Shown: positions 52,726 through 63,166, numbered from the stretch's first letter. The stretch is 64,000 nt of DNA from Chromatiales bacterium (GCA_027032075.1 JALVOC010000229.1:62001-126000); one strand, 5' to 3'. Made by a program: numbers and translations. The notes: generated by a model not told the origin, from the sequence alone.

Positions 52726-55700
52726 TTAAAGGGCCTTGAAGCGGTCCACGTTGGTACGCACGGTCAACTCGATGGGTTTAAGTCCACGATTAGAAGTCGA
52801 TGCTTTCTTTCCTTCTGCCGCCATTTTGCCGGACTTTTCTTCGTTGCCGTATACCCGCACCTTGCCCACAGGACGGATGTTTCGCTCAACGGCCTCCATG
52901 CGCCATTGTTCGGCCTCCTCCTCGCTCCAGCGCAAAGGCGCCATGGGCAGACGATAGCGCTGGTCGCCGTATAAATCCAGCCAGACGCGTACCCGAACCT
53001 GGTCGATTTCCGGGGCAATACTCTTGCGAACCGTGACTGTCCGCGGACCTGAGCCTTCCGGGGTGTAGAGGTGACAACCCCGCTCGTTGGACCGGCGCCA
53101 TTCACCATGATGGGGCCGTTCCCACCATTCCACGAACAAGCGGGAACGGTCCTCGTAAAAGGTTGGGACATGTACGATGGCCTCGGCCTCGCGGGAGCCG
53201 CCGATCCGTTCATGGAAACGCAAATCGGCTACGGGCTGGAAAATAGCGTTCAGCAGGGCTTCATAGGCAGTCCGGGGCTGGAGACACCAGATGTGAAAGC
53301 GATTCTCTGCGGGCTGTCCCGCATCGTAACCAGCGAACCGCTGTGAAGTATCTGGAGTAAGGTCATTTTTGGTGCGGTTCCTGCCACGACCACCGCTTTG
53401 CGCGACGCTGAAAGGCCCGTTGGCGAGCCACTCTTCCATAGGCGTATCCTCGCGAAAAACCCAGATCAGGAGGGCCGCGCCGGTGAGGATCACGGCCAGA
53501 CCAATCAGGGCGATGGTACCAGCGGCGCCAATGCCCGTAGCGAGCAGCCCGCCCGCCTTGATGCCAAGCAGACTAATGCCGGCGCCAGTAAGTTGCAACG
53601 CATTGCCTGCGGCACCCAACGCAAAACCCATTGCCATGACGCCATGACCGATTGCGGCATTGTCGCCTTCATGGACATTGCGCAGCATGTCCTGTAATGA
53701 CAATCCACTGCTGTAGACGTTGGCGATGAGGCCAAGGCCTGCTGCCCAGCCTCTCGCTTTGTAAAGACGTTTTAACTGGCTTTGCCGCTTTGTGGTATCC
53801 ACCAGATTTTTTATACGCACTTCATTGAGATACGCCACCAATGCTGCTGAATCGGCAACCGCATTGAAAAATCCGTGTTTCAATTTTTCACGCTCTGGAT
53901 CATCCATTGAAGCTTTGTGATATGCCGCATAAGCATTCTGCAGATTCCACGCTTCCAGCACCACCGTGATGGGGATAATGGCTTTCAACCAGATCCCCCG
54001 GTCCACAGCCTGCCTGGCCAGTGCGTGGACGCCCTCGACCTTGCGCGTGACCCAGACCTTGACCTTCACGCTGGCGAAACGGTGGCTTCTGGCATAGCGT
54101 TTCCAGGCCGAGCGTGAGAAGCCCCGGCCCTGGCGGTACGCTTCGGTCGTCGTTGTGGCAATGAGATTGCCCTTCTGATCGTTGATCTGGATGGGGCCAT
54201 GCTGCTGCTGGCCGTCGATCTCGATACCCCCGCCATCGAAGTCGCGCTTGCGGCGGTAGGGGATGTCTTCCTCGACTTCGAGCACTTCCATGCGGACGAT
54301 CTCGTAATCCTTCGCAAGGTTCTCGGGCAGCCTGCCTTCGAAATAGTCTTCGAGGGACAGACTGACCCGCTCCATCTCCAGGCCGATCTTGCTCTTGGTG
54401 ATCAGATCCATGACATTTTCCTGCAGATAGGCATTCTGCAGATCGGCGGCTAGCTGCGCATAATGCTCGACGAAGGCGGCGATGAAGTTTGCCGAACGCT
54501 GACCGATCCGGGCGAGGATAGCGGTCGTCATCAGCGGCGAGACGGTATCGGGCGGCAGTTCGTCCCGCGTCGGGAACAACCGTTCGTGCAGGGGATGAGC
54601 GCCGGGTTCGCCGATGGCCGCCAGCAGGCGGCTGCCGGGGTTGTTGCGGACAAGATCGTATAGGGTCTTCTGCGAGGGCGGATTCGTTTCCAGATGCAGG
54701 TCGAGAGCGTATTCGTGATCGGCCAGCCGGGCGAACAGCTCGTCGGCCAGCCGGTAACGCAAACCGCAATGGGGCGTATCATCGCCAAAACGTGCTTCCT
54801 TTGCCGGCAAGGTGCAGTAGTCGTCCCAAGCGGCGAGCACGCCCTCGAAGGCGTCCGATTCGGGTTGCAGATAGTCGGTGAGCGCCTGACGTTTTTCCAC
54901 GATTGCCTGGCGCAGTTCGGCGCGGCGTTTCGTGCCCAGTGCGGTCTGGATGTCCTCCAAGCTGAGTTTCCGGCGCCATTCTTCGCGCATCTCCTTCGCC
55001 TTCTCCCAATCGCCCTCCGATGGCTTGCCGGGATATTTGGCGACATTGGGGGCATCTTCGACCGGTGGCTCGACGAAGAAATACTGGTTGGCGAGCATGG
55101 CCGAATCGAACCACGGGGCGAAGGGGTGGCGACCGGCGTTTTCCGGGTTGGAAATCTCGGCGATGTAGTCGCCCATCTCCCGCCAGGCTTCCTGGTGTTC
55201 GCCTGCGAGTCGGCGGGCGACACCCAAGGGATCGTCGAGATACACCACCGGTATGTCGCGCTTGTGGTGCAGGCGGATGTGGATGAGCTCGTCGTTGGCG
55301 TGGGCGACGTTTTCGATGCGGGCGGTGCGGCCTTCGGGGGGCTGGACGGGGAAGCCGGCGTCGAAGCCGGACAGATCGATTTTCTGTAAACGGGCCTGGC
55401 GTGCGCTGGCCGCCGCGTCCGGGGTGATGCCGAGATCGTCGGGCATGGGTGGCAGGTGATCGGGGTGGAGGCGGAAGTCGTCCGGATCCATGCCGCCGAG
55501 CTGGTTGATGCGGGCCCAGGACCACTGGACTTCCGCGTAGGTCATCTCGATGTCCTGGTCCTGGCCACCGATGCGGTGGAGGACGAGGATCCGGTTGTCC
55601 TTCTCCACCGTGGCGGGACGCTCGTCGCGGCCGGCGTACTTGTGCAGGTTCACTTCCCGGAACCAGCCCTGGGCGAGGACCTCGAACTCGCGCCAGAGGC

Positions 55701-56040
55701 GGCCGTTCTTGTAGATGTAGAGGTAGCCGCCCTTTCGGGGCACGTCGCACTGGGCCGGGTCGAGATCGGGGGTGGCGTAGATGCGGGGCAGGATGGGAAT
55801 GATGACGTTCTTCAGGGGCGTGGGCGCCTCGTCCTTGCCGCGGGTGGCCGCCCGGCCGAGAGGGATGTTGTACCAGGTGAAGCGGTCGTCCCGGAACTTG
55901 AGGTAGACCTTGCCGCTGCCGCTGGAGGGCATGACGAGTTCGCGGATGCGGCCGTTCTTCTTGCCGCCACCCATGGGGATTTCAGTGGGATTGCCGCGGG
56001 AGGCGCGGGCATAGGCGGGATGGACGGCGGCCTCACTCAT
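52726..56040 (-). CDS. VasX-like T6SS pore-forming effector
   Basis: This 1104-residue protein has an N-terminal VasX-type region (about 65-240) with PILPRIYATPDLDPAQCDVP, GGYLYIYKNGRLWREFEV and TYAEVQWSWARI. The middle is a long alpha-rich stretch. The C-terminal hydrophobic cluster (about 800-870: GAAGNALQLTGAGISLLGIK, IALIGLAVILTGAALLIWVF) should form the pore, as in VasX-type effectors that depolarise the target inner membrane. The start overlaps the DUF4150 PAAR stop by 8 bases, coupling it to the spike protein that would carry it. No lipase or nuclease motif is seen. Confidence 0.75.
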   Translation of the reverse strand: MSEAAVHPAYARASRGNPTEIPMGGGKKNGRIRELVMPSSGSGKVYLKFRDDRFTWYNIPLGRAATRGKDEAPTPLKNVIIPILPRIYATPDLDPAQCDVPRKGGYLYIYKNGRLWREFEVLAQGWFREVNLHKYAGRDERPATVEKDNRILVLHRIGGQDQDIEMTYAEVQWSWARINQLGGMDPDDFRLHPDHLPPMPDDLGITPDAAASARQARLQKIDLSGFDAGFPVQPPEGRTARIENVAHANDELIHIRLHHKRDIPVVYLDDPLGVARRLAGEHQEAWREMGDYIAEISNPENAGRHPFAPWFDSAMLANQYFFVEPPVEDAPNVAKYPGKPSEGDWEKAKEMREEWRRKLSLEDIQTALGTKRRAELRQAIVEKRQALTDYLQPESDAFEGVLAAWDDYCTLPAKEARFGDDTPHCGLRYRLADELFARLADHEYALDLHLETNPPSQKTLYDLVRNNPGSRLLAAIGEPGAHPLHERLFPTRDELPPDTVSPLMTTAILARIGQRSANFIAAFVEHYAQLAADLQNAYLQENVMDLITKSKIGLEMERVSLSLEDYFEGRLPENLAKDYEIVRMEVLEVEEDIPYRRKRDFDGGGIEIDGQQQHGPIQINDQKGNLIATTTTEAYRQGRGFSRSAWKRYARSHRFASVKVKVWVTRKVEGVHALARQAVDRGIWLKAIIPITVVLEAWNLQNAYAAYHKASMDDPEREKLKHGFFNAVADSAALVAYLNEVRIKNLVDTTKRQSQLKRLYKARGWAAGLGLIANVYSSGLSLQDMLRNVHEGDNAAIGHGVMAMGFALGAAGNALQLTGAGISLLGIKAGGLLATGIGAAGTIALIGLAVILTGAALLIWVFREDTPMEEWLANGPFSVAQSGGRGRNRTKNDLTPDTSQRFAGYDAGQPAENRFHIWCLQPRTAYEALLNAIFQPVADLRFHERIGGSREAEAIVHVPTFYEDRSRLFVEWWERPHHGEWRRSNERGCHLYTPEGSGPRTVTVRKSIAPEIDQVRVRVWLDLYGDQRYRLPMAPLRWSEEEAEQWRMEAVERNIRPVGKVRVYGNEEKSGKMAAEGKKASTSNRGLKPIELTVRTNVDRFKAL

Positions 56041-56563
56041 CGTTGTCTTCTCCGCCGAGGCCCTTTTCCAGCATCGCTTCCTCGCCCACCGTGGCCCAGT
56101 CGGCGCGCTCGGCCTGTGCGGATGCCTCCGGCCCTGTGCCCGGACCTTTCAGTGCCAGCTTCGGCGGTTTGCCCGCTCCGGGCTGCATCAGGGGCATGGG
56201 CGGGGTGTTGCGGTTGTTGGAGGTCATCAGGTCACCCTGGCGCACGGCGGGGACGCCTTCGATCATCACGTTGGATGAGGCGGTGATGAACTCGGCCTTG
56301 CCCTTGATAGTGCCGGAGCGCGTACCGCCGCAGGAGCCGCCCTCGTCACCGGAACTGGTGGTGAAGATGGAGTCCTTGTGGCAGACGGGATGGCCGTTGA
56401 TGAACACGGTGGCGGCGGTCTTGCCGGCATCGGCTGATTTGGCCACGTTGCGGTAGGCATTGGGACGGCACTTGTCCGGGGTCTTGCAGACGTCGGGGCT
56501 GCTGACGGTGCCGCCGGAGCCGGCGTGGACAGCGGTGCGGCCGTTGATGAGTACGTTACCCAT
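56033..56563 (-). CDS. DUF4150 PAAR-like T6SS spike protein
   Basis: This 176-residue PAAR-like protein has MGNVLINGRTAVHAGSGGTV, TPDKCRPNAYRNVAKSADAG (CRPxPYxN-like), VFINGHPVCHKDSIFTTSSG and VMIEGVPAVRQGDLMTSNN. These DUF4150 proteins cap the VgrG spike and carry effectors encoded next to them. A perfect AAGGAGGA ribosome site lies 7 bases upstream of its ATG. No VgrG, Hcp or sheath genes are in the window, so this is an orphan effector island. Confidence 0.85.
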   Translation of the reverse strand: MGNVLINGRTAVHAGSGGTVSSPDVCKTPDKCRPNAYRNVAKSADAGKTAATVFINGHPVCHKDSIFTTSSGDEGGSCGGTRSGTIKGKAEFITASSNVMIEGVPAVRQGDLMTSNNRNTPPMPLMQPGAGKPPKLALKGPGTGPEASAQAERADWATVGEEAMLEKGLGGEDNDE

Positions 56564-57094
56564 GATGTTTTCCTCCTTGAAGGGTGATATTACCGGGGTG
56601 GCAGACGTGGTGGCCGGGAGTGTGGATGTGGTGTGGTCCTGCTCCCTGGCTGACCGGGGGAGGGGGTGTCCGCCGGTTCTTCCCTGCTATACCCTCTTGT
56701 TATGCAGGTGAATCGTATCAATCCTGCTGGGGATAACATGTGAAACCGGTCACATTTCTTTTTTGGGTGGGCGGGAAATGCAAGGGTGAGCGATGCGCCG
56801 GAAGGGACGTATGTCATCCTGGATAAAACCTGTGAAGGCGCTGAAATACCCCGGCAGGTATAAACGTGAAACGCTTTCAGCCGTGCCACCTGGATGCAAT
56901 CGCCTGGGTGCCTGGTGGATATAACAGGGAAATGCACGGGAAGCGCGAGGAGGTCGCACGGCTGTTTCGGCGTTTGAAGGGCTTTTGCCGTATCTTCTCC
57001 CGATTCGATAAACCGGGGTGCGGTTTTATTTTCTTTGTTTGTTTCGCGCTTGTCGCTGATGTCATTGGTTAGTGTCAACACGCCGTCGTAACTT
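56564..57094. other. Gap between the T6SS module and the RND pump
   Basis: No convincing gene is seen; the open frames are short and lack ribosome sites. The left end carries the ribosome site, and probably the promoter, of the minus-strand PAAR gene. AAACCG/CGGTTT (57010-57026) followed by TATTTT is a small terminator-like hairpin on the plus strand, but no plus-strand gene ends there. Confidence 0.45.
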
Positions 57095-60000
57095 CTATGC
57101 TGGTGGCTTTTCCCCCCGATAGAACAGGGTATACAGCGCCGGTACCATGATCAGACTCACCAAGGTGGAAAAGAGAAGTCCCCAGACGATGACGATCGCC
57201 AGGGGTTGAAGCATTTCCGAACCTTCCCCCAAACCCAGCGCCAGCGGTAACATCCCCATCACTGTGGTCAGCGCCGTCATCAGAATCGGACGCAAACGGA
57301 CACGTGCTGCTGTGGTTACTGCGGCATAAACGGAGCGGCCGCTTTCTTTTTCTATTTCAATCTGTTCAACCAGTACAATCGCGTTGTTGACGACGATACC
57401 GGCCAGCATGATCAGGCCCAGCCACACCGGCATGGAAAGCGGTGTGTCGGTGATCATCAGCCCACTTGCCACACCAATGGTGGTAAAAGGCATGGCGAGC
57501 AGGATGATCAGCGGATTGCGCAGTGATTCGTATTGCACCGCCATCACCACGAATACCAGGAAGATGGCGAGTGCAAGCAGGAGATAGCCCATTTGCTGGC
57601 CTTCCTGAAGTTGTGTGCGCAAACCGCCGTCATAAAGGGTGTAGCCCTCCGGCAGTTGCATCCCGGCCAGCCGTGCATCGATCTCCGAGGTGATTTCGCT
57701 GAGGGATCGTTCATCGGAAACCGAACCGCTGATTTCCACAATACGGCGCTGGTTGTCCCGCATGATTCTGTTGGGGGTGACGGCCAGTTGAATCGTGGCC
57801 ACATCGCGTAAACGTATGGGGGTGCGATCGCGCTGGCCGACAAGCAGGTTCTCCAGTTTGGCGCGGTTACTGGAATCCTCCTTGGGCAGACGCAGGCGGA
57901 TGTTGTATTTGCGGTCCTTGTCCAGAAAATCGGATATGACCAGACCATCCAGCGCAACCTGCAAGGCCCGGCCCACCTGGCCTGGTTGAATCTGCAGATC
58001 GGCAGCCCGTTGGCGATCGATGTTTACCAGCAGTTCCTCCGAGAGATTGTCGTAATTGTGGGTGACATTTTTCAACCCCTCGATGTGGCTCAGTCTTTCA
58101 GCCACTTCATCCCCCAGGGCCTTGAGCACGGCAAGATCGTCACCGCGGATCCGGATGCTGATGTCATCGTCGCCTCTGCCAAGGCGGAAGCCATGGATGC
58201 CGCGTACCCGCGGGTAAATGCGAAAACCGACAAGACCGAGTTTGCGGATTTCGCCCATCATACGGCCGATCCATTGATGGCTGCTGAGTTGGCGTTGATC
58301 ACTGGGGATGAGCTGGATATTGATGCCACTGCGATGGCTGGACTGGAATTCGGAGCGGCCAAAGATGAAGCCACCGACCGTGGTAAAGGCGGTAACCACT
58401 TCCGGCTGTTTTAAAAACAGTTCTTCCAGTTGTTTGACGGCCTTGTCCATTTCCTCCAGATCGGTGCCGCTGTCACTGACGACGCTCACCGAGATGTTGC
58501 CTTCATCCATGCTTGGCAGGAACGTTTGTTTGCCATGCAGGAGATAATAGAAGGAACCGCCCATCAGCGGCAGCAGGATGAGTATCGGCAACCAGGGAGT
58601 GGCGAGCATCTTGCCGATCAGATTTTGATAAGCCGATTGCAGGTGCGAAAACAGTCTGGTTACCGGGTTTTGCACGCGCAAGGATGGCCTGCCGGAGGAG
58701 GAACGTGATCCCAGGGCGGGTACCAGTGTCAGTGCGACCAGGAGCGATGCGAGGATGGCGGCGGAGAGGGTAATGATCAGATCGCTGAAGAGCAAACCGA
58801 TCAGCCCTCCGATAAAGAGGAAGGGAAGAATCGCTGCCAGGTTGGTGGTGGTGGAGGCGATGATCGCGCTGTTTACCTCGGCAGCGGCGTCAACCGCTTC
58901 GTCACCGCCTTGTTCGGGCATTTGCTGATGCCGGCTGATGTTCTCCAGCATCACGATGGCGTTATCCACCAGCATGCCGACACCCAGCGCCAGACCGCCC
59001 AGGGTCATGATATTCAGGGTGAGGCCGCTGAGGGCCATGATGATCAGGGTAACGAAAATGGCAAGGGGGATGGAGAGGCCAATCACAAGGGTGCGTGTCA
59101 GATTGCCGAGAAAAAGATAAACCACAAGCATCGCCAGCACGGCACCACTGATCACCGCGACGCTGGCATTATGCAGCGAGTGACGGATATAGATGGATTG
59201 ATCGGATGTTTTGGCAATCCGGATGTCGGGCGGGATGATCTTTTGAGCCTGCAACCAGTCCAGACGGGCGCTGACAGCATCCACCACATCCACCGTGTTG
59301 GCGCTGGGTTGTTTCTGAATGGAGAGTTTGATCGCCGGCTGGTTGTTGAGACGGACCCGCAGGCGCTCCTCCTCATGGGTGTCCAGAACACGGGCGACGT
59401 TGCGGATGCGGAGTGCTTCACCGTCGTTGCTGTCTGCCGGTTCAAGCGGCAACTCCCCCAATTGCATGGGATTGGTGATGCGTCCTGCCGTGCGGGTGGT
59501 GAGTTCCTGCTCGGCGAAATAGATGCGGCCGCCGGGGTAGTCACGATTTTCTTCCGCCAGTGCTTTGCGCAGATCATCAAAACCCAGTCCCAGGCTGGCG
59601 AGGCGTTCCTGATCCACGATGAGCTGGATTTCACGTTTGCTGCCACCACCCACTTCCGCAGAGGCCACGCCGGGCAGGTTGACGAACCAGTTGGAGAGCT
59701 CGTAATCGACCCAGTCCCGTAACTGGCTGGATTCGCGTTGCGAGGAGCTCACCGCCAGTTGCAATACCGCAATCTGTGAAGGATCGCGTTTGTAAATGAC
59801 GGGCGGTTCGATTGTCGCGGGCAGGAAACGTTTGGCGCGGTCCAGACGGGTGCTGGCATCCCGTAAGGCAAGATTGATATCGGTGCCGTAGGGGAAGCTG
59901 AGATCAACAGAGGAACGGCCTTCGGTGGTGGTGGACTGAATCGCGATGGCGTTTTCGGTAATCGCCAGTTGTTCCTCCAGTTGGCGGGTGATTTGATCTT

Positions 60001-60202
60001 CCATGATCGGTGCAGGGACACCGGGATCGTTGATCCTCACGCGCACTTCGGGGTAGATGATATGGGGTAACAGATCGATGGAAAGCCGATCGATGGAAAA
60101 GACGCCAAGGATCACCACGGCCAGTGACAACATGATCACGGCGATCGGCCGGTGTATTGACCATGCGGCTATTCCACCGCTGCGAAATCGCTGGCGCATC
60201 AT
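57095..60202 (-). CDS. RND-family efflux transporter
   Basis: This 1035-residue inner-membrane RND (HAE1/hydrophobe type) pump has an N-terminal TM (PIAVIMLSLAVVILGVFSI), a large porter domain, the TM2-6 block (LALGVGMLVDNAIVMLENI with the conserved Asp and Asn), a second porter domain and TM8-12 (LIMLAGIVVNNAIVLVEQI). It takes proton-driven export, with the adaptor encoded just upstream (4-base overlap) and an outer-membrane channel encoded elsewhere. Substrate class (drug, bile salt, solvent) is unknown; no heavy-metal signature stands out. Confidence 0.9.
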   Translation of the reverse strand: MMRQRFRSGGIAAWSIHRPIAVIMLSLAVVILGVFSIDRLSIDLLPHIIYPEVRVRINDPGVPAPIMEDQITRQLEEQLAITENAIAIQSTTTEGRSSVDLSFPYGTDINLALRDASTRLDRAKRFLPATIEPPVIYKRDPSQIAVLQLAVSSSQRESSQLRDWVDYELSNWFVNLPGVASAEVGGGSKREIQLIVDQERLASLGLGFDDLRKALAEENRDYPGGRIYFAEQELTTRTAGRITNPMQLGELPLEPADSNDGEALRIRNVARVLDTHEEERLRVRLNNQPAIKLSIQKQPSANTVDVVDAVSARLDWLQAQKIIPPDIRIAKTSDQSIYIRHSLHNASVAVISGAVLAMLVVYLFLGNLTRTLVIGLSIPLAIFVTLIIMALSGLTLNIMTLGGLALGVGMLVDNAIVMLENISRHQQMPEQGGDEAVDAAAEVNSAIIASTTTNLAAILPFLFIGGLIGLLFSDLIITLSAAILASLLVALTLVPALGSRSSSGRPSLRVQNPVTRLFSHLQSAYQNLIGKMLATPWLPILILLPLMGGSFYYLLHGKQTFLPSMDEGNISVSVVSDSGTDLEEMDKAVKQLEELFLKQPEVVTAFTTVGGFIFGRSEFQSSHRSGINIQLIPSDQRQLSSHQWIGRMMGEIRKLGLVGFRIYPRVRGIHGFRLGRGDDDISIRIRGDDLAVLKALGDEVAERLSHIEGLKNVTHNYDNLSEELLVNIDRQRAADLQIQPGQVGRALQVALDGLVISDFLDKDRKYNIRLRLPKEDSSNRAKLENLLVGQRDRTPIRLRDVATIQLAVTPNRIMRDNQRRIVEISGSVSDERSLSEITSEIDARLAGMQLPEGYTLYDGGLRTQLQEGQQMGYLLLALAIFLVFVVMAVQYESLRNPLIILLAMPFTTIGVASGLMITDTPLSMPVWLGLIMLAGIVVNNAIVLVEQIEIEKESGRSVYAAVTTAARVRLRPILMTALTTVMGMLPLALGLGEGSEMLQPLAIVIVWGLLFSTLVSLIMVPALYTLFYRGEKPPA

Positions 60203-61263
60203 GCGTCCTTGTCGGTGCTTTGTTTGTTTTTGCGGTTGTTTGCCGCAGGCAGGATGGTGACCTTTGTTCCCTGCTTCAGACCGATAAAGCCTTTCACGAC
60301 AACCCGATCACCCGGTTTGAGTCCACTGATGACTTCGATATCGTTACCAAGCTGAATACCGGTTTGCACCCGGGTTTGCTCAATCACATTATCGGCGTTT
60401 ACCCTGAAGACATATTCCCCTTTGCTGTCATGACGGATTGCAGCAACAGGGATGTTTTTTCGTGGAGTGGTTTGTGAACGGATCGTAATGCGGCATAACT
60501 GGCCGGGTCTTGCCCCGGCAGGAAGGGAGTCGGGCCGGACTTCGATGGTGCCCTGTCGGGTACGCGGATTAATGCTGGGATAGATGCGGCTGATGCTGGC
60601 CGGATAGTGTTGATCACCCAGTGCATCGATGCGTACCTGAACCGGCGTATTCGGTTTGATATTGGCAAGCAGCAGCTCCGAAAGATGAATGACGATCTTC
60701 AGTTTTGCTGGATCAATCAGACTCAAAATATGACTGTGCAAGGGCACGACGTCACCGACTTCATAGTGCCTTTCGCTGATCACCCCGGCGAACGGAGCGC
60801 GGATGCGGGTGTGTGCCAGACGGGTTTGCAACAGGGAGACTTCCGCGCGTGCCAGTTCAACCGCAGTCTGGGAACGCGCCAGTTCATCTTCGGAGGCCAG
60901 GTTTTTTTTGGACAGGCTTTGAATGCGACGCGCATCCACGCGGGCCTGTTTCAGGTTCGCGCTGGCTTTGTTCAATTCCGCCTGGATCAGACTGTCATCA
61001 ATTTGTGCAATAATGGCGTTCTTTTCCACCCGGTCACTTTCATAGTACGGCAGGCGGATGATGCGCCCCTCTTCCTGGTTAAAAATTCTCACCGTGGTAA
61101 CGGCTTGCAAGGAACCGGTAAGCAGGCGGGTGTCACCAAGCGGGCTGTGTTTAACCGTAACAACCGAGACGCTGCTGCTTGACTTGGGACGGCCGTGGGA
61201 TGATGGTGCCTGCTCACAACCTGCCAGGCCGATTAGTAACAACAGTATCAGTGTTTTTTTCAT
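60199..61263 (-). CDS. RND periplasmic adaptor (membrane fusion) lipoprotein
   Basis: This 354-residue adaptor has a lipoprotein signal (LLLLIGLAGC, with Cys as the anchor), a split barrel-sandwich domain (RIIRLPYYESDRVEKNAIIA, IRAPFAGVISERHYEVGDVV), an alpha-helical hairpin between them (about 85-160) and beta-barrel/proximal domains (VFRVNADNVIEQTRVQTG, ISGLKPGDRVVVKGFIGL). ATG 61263 is preferred over 61275 because it gives the standard signal peptide. It couples the RND pump to an outer-membrane channel. It is divergent from the ABC gene; the intervening 91 bases should hold both promoters. Confidence 0.9.
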   Translation of the reverse strand: MKKTLILLLLIGLAGCEQAPSSHGRPKSSSSVSVVTVKHSPLGDTRLLTGSLQAVTTVRIFNQEEGRIIRLPYYESDRVEKNAIIAQIDDSLIQAELNKASANLKQARVDARRIQSLSKKNLASEDELARSQTAVELARAEVSLLQTRLAHTRIRAPFAGVISERHYEVGDVVPLHSHILSLIDPAKLKIVIHLSELLLANIKPNTPVQVRIDALGDQHYPASISRIYPSINPRTRQGTIEVRPDSLPAGARPGQLCRITIRSQTTPRKNIPVAAIRHDSKGEYVFRVNADNVIEQTRVQTGIQLGNDIEVISGLKPGDRVVVKGFIGLKQGTKVTILPAANNRKNKQSTDKDA

Positions 61264-61354
61264 TATTACCAGCAATATCTTAAGGGTTTGGGTTTGACCG
61301 AACCTTCGCCAAAGTTATGATATTATTGCACGTTTGCTTTAAAAATAGGACTTT

Positions 61355-63166
61355 ATGAGCCATTTTCGTTACACCAGCGCACCGCATGAAGGGCGCAGGG
61401 ATCTGCGCAACCTGCGGCGCATGTTTCCCTATATCTGGGAATACCGTGGGCGGGTGCTGCTCGCTATGTTGAGCCTTGTTCTTGCCAAAGTCGCCACTGT
61501 CGGGGTGCCACTGGTACTCAAGGAGATCGTTGATGCGCTGGATGCTTCGCAAGGCAGGGTGCTGGCCTTGCCGCTGGTGCTGTTTCTGGCATATGGGCTG
61601 TTACGCCTGGCGGGAAGCTTTTTTAACGAGATGCGCGATGCGATTTTTGCGCGTGTCCGTTACCACGCAATGCGGCGTTTATCCCTCCAGGTATTGCAGC
61701 ATCTGCATGAACTTTCCTTGCGCTATCATTTGCAACGCCGTACCGGCAACATCACCCGGGATCTCGAGCGGGGCACGCTGAGTATCAGCTCGATCCTCAA
61801 TTACCTGGTATTCAATATTTTTCCTACCGCAGCCGAGTTCATCCTGGTTGCGATTATTCTGTTGGGCCGCTACGAGTGGCATTTCGCCATGATCACTTTC
61901 GTCACGGTGGCGGTCTATATCGGTTTTACCCTGGCCGTGACCGAATGGCGCATGCATTACCGGCATACCATGAATTCGCTGGATTCCCAGGCAAGTGGCC
62001 AGGCCGTTGACAGTTTGCTGAATTACGAAACAGTAAAATATTTTAATAATGAAGCACACGAACTTCATCGGTATGACAAGACCCTGCAGCAATGGGAGGA
62101 GGCGGCGATAAAAAGCCAGACTTCAATGTCGCTGCTTAATTTCGGCCAGGGCGGCATTATTGCCATCGGCCTTACCCTCATCATGATTTATGCCGGCAAC
62201 GGCGTGGTTAGCGGAAGCATGACACTGGGCGATCTGGTACTGGTCAACACCATGATGTTGCAGTTGTTCATGCCACTGAATTTCCTCGGCATTATTTACC
62301 GGATGTTGAAACATACCCTGGCCGACATGGATCTGGTGCTCAAGCTGCTCGACAGGGAGACGGAAATCAGGGACAAGCCCGCTGCCGCGGATTTGAAGAT
62401 AAGCAGGGCGGAAGTGCGTTTCGAACATGTTTGTTTTGCTTACCAGCCGGAGCGTCCCATATTGCAGGACATCTCTTTCACCATTCCACCCGGAAAAAAG
62501 ATTGCCGTTGTCGGACCCTCCGGTGCGGGCAAGTCCACCCTGGCGCGTCTGCTGTTCCGTTTTTATGATGTCAGCAGCGGACGTATTCTGATCGATGGAC
62601 AAGCTGTCGATGAGGTGACCCAGCAAAGTTTGCGGCGCGCCATCGGCATTGTGCCGCAGGACACCGTATTGTTTAACGAGTCCATTTACTACAACATCCA
62701 GTATGCCCGGCCTGACGCCAGCAAGGAGGAGGTTTACCAGGCAGCAAGGCTGGCCTCCATCCACGATTTTATCAGCAGCCTGCCACAGGGTTATGACACG
62801 GTGGTGGGGGAAAGGGGGCTGAAACTCTCGGGTGGAGAGAAACAGCGGGTGGCCATCGCCCGGGTTATCCTGAAAAATCCGCCCATCCTGATTTTTGACG
62901 AAGCGACCTCTTCGCTGGATTCGAAATCGGAACAGGCCATCCTTTCCGCTTTAGAGGAAGTGGCTGAAAAACACACCACCCTGGTGATTGCGCACCGTCT
63001 CTCCACCATCATCGATGCGGACAGGATTCTGGTGATGGAACAGGGGCAGATTGTGGAGCAGGGCACGCATCACGAGTTGCTGAGCGCCGCGGGGCTGTAT
63101 GCACAGATGTGGGCGTTGCAGCAGGAAGAGAAGCTAATCGCGGAAGAGGTGTTGCACACAGTGTGA
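61355..63166 (+). CDS. Atm1/HMT1-type ABC exporter
   Basis: This 603-residue fused ABC exporter half-transporter has a six-helix membrane domain (about 35-320) and a nucleotide-binding domain with Walker A GPSGAGKST, signature LSGGEKQR, Walker B ILIFDEATSS and the H-loop IAHRLST. LVNTMMLQLFMPLNFLGIIY and YETVKYFNNE are typical of Atm1/HMT1 proteins, which export glutathione- or sulfur-containing compounds linked to Fe-S and metal homeostasis. It acts as a homodimer. AGGA lies just before the ATG. Confidence 0.92.
   Translation: MSHFRYTSAPHEGRRDLRNLRRMFPYIWEYRGRVLLAMLSLVLAKVATVGVPLVLKEIVDALDASQGRVLALPLVLFLAYGLLRLAGSFFNEMRDAIFARVRYHAMRRLSLQVLQHLHELSLRYHLQRRTGNITRDLERGTLSISSILNYLVFNIFPTAAEFILVAIILLGRYEWHFAMITFVTVAVYIGFTLAVTEWRMHYRHTMNSLDSQASGQAVDSLLNYETVKYFNNEAHELHRYDKTLQQWEEAAIKSQTSMSLLNFGQGGIIAIGLTLIMIYAGNGVVSGSMTLGDLVLVNTMMLQLFMPLNFLGIIYRMLKHTLADMDLVLKLLDRETEIRDKPAAADLKISRAEVRFEHVCFAYQPERPILQDISFTIPPGKKIAVVGPSGAGKSTLARLLFRFYDVSSGRILIDGQAVDEVTQQSLRRAIGIVPQDTVLFNESIYYNIQYARPDASKEEVYQAARLASIHDFISSLPQGYDTVVGERGLKLSGGEKQRVAIARVILKNPPILIFDEATSSLDSKSEQAILSALEEVAEKHTTLVIAHRLSTIIDADRILVMEQGQIVEQGTHHELLSAAGLYAQMWALQQEEKLIAEEVLHTV

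Noticed and set aside
53900..55750. Two long minus-strand frames (289 and 323 codons) within the VasX-like gene
   Set aside because: Arg/Pro/Ser-rich translations typical of shifted frames of a GC-rich gene; the 1104-residue frame has clear domain content.
55456..56286. 276-codon plus-strand frame opposite the effector and PAAR genes
   Set aside because: Ala/Gly/Val-rich shadow of the minus-strand genes, which carry recognised motifs.
58910..59722. 270-codon plus-strand frame opposite the RND pump
   Set aside because: His/Gln-rich antisense translation of a well-conserved transporter; no start signals.
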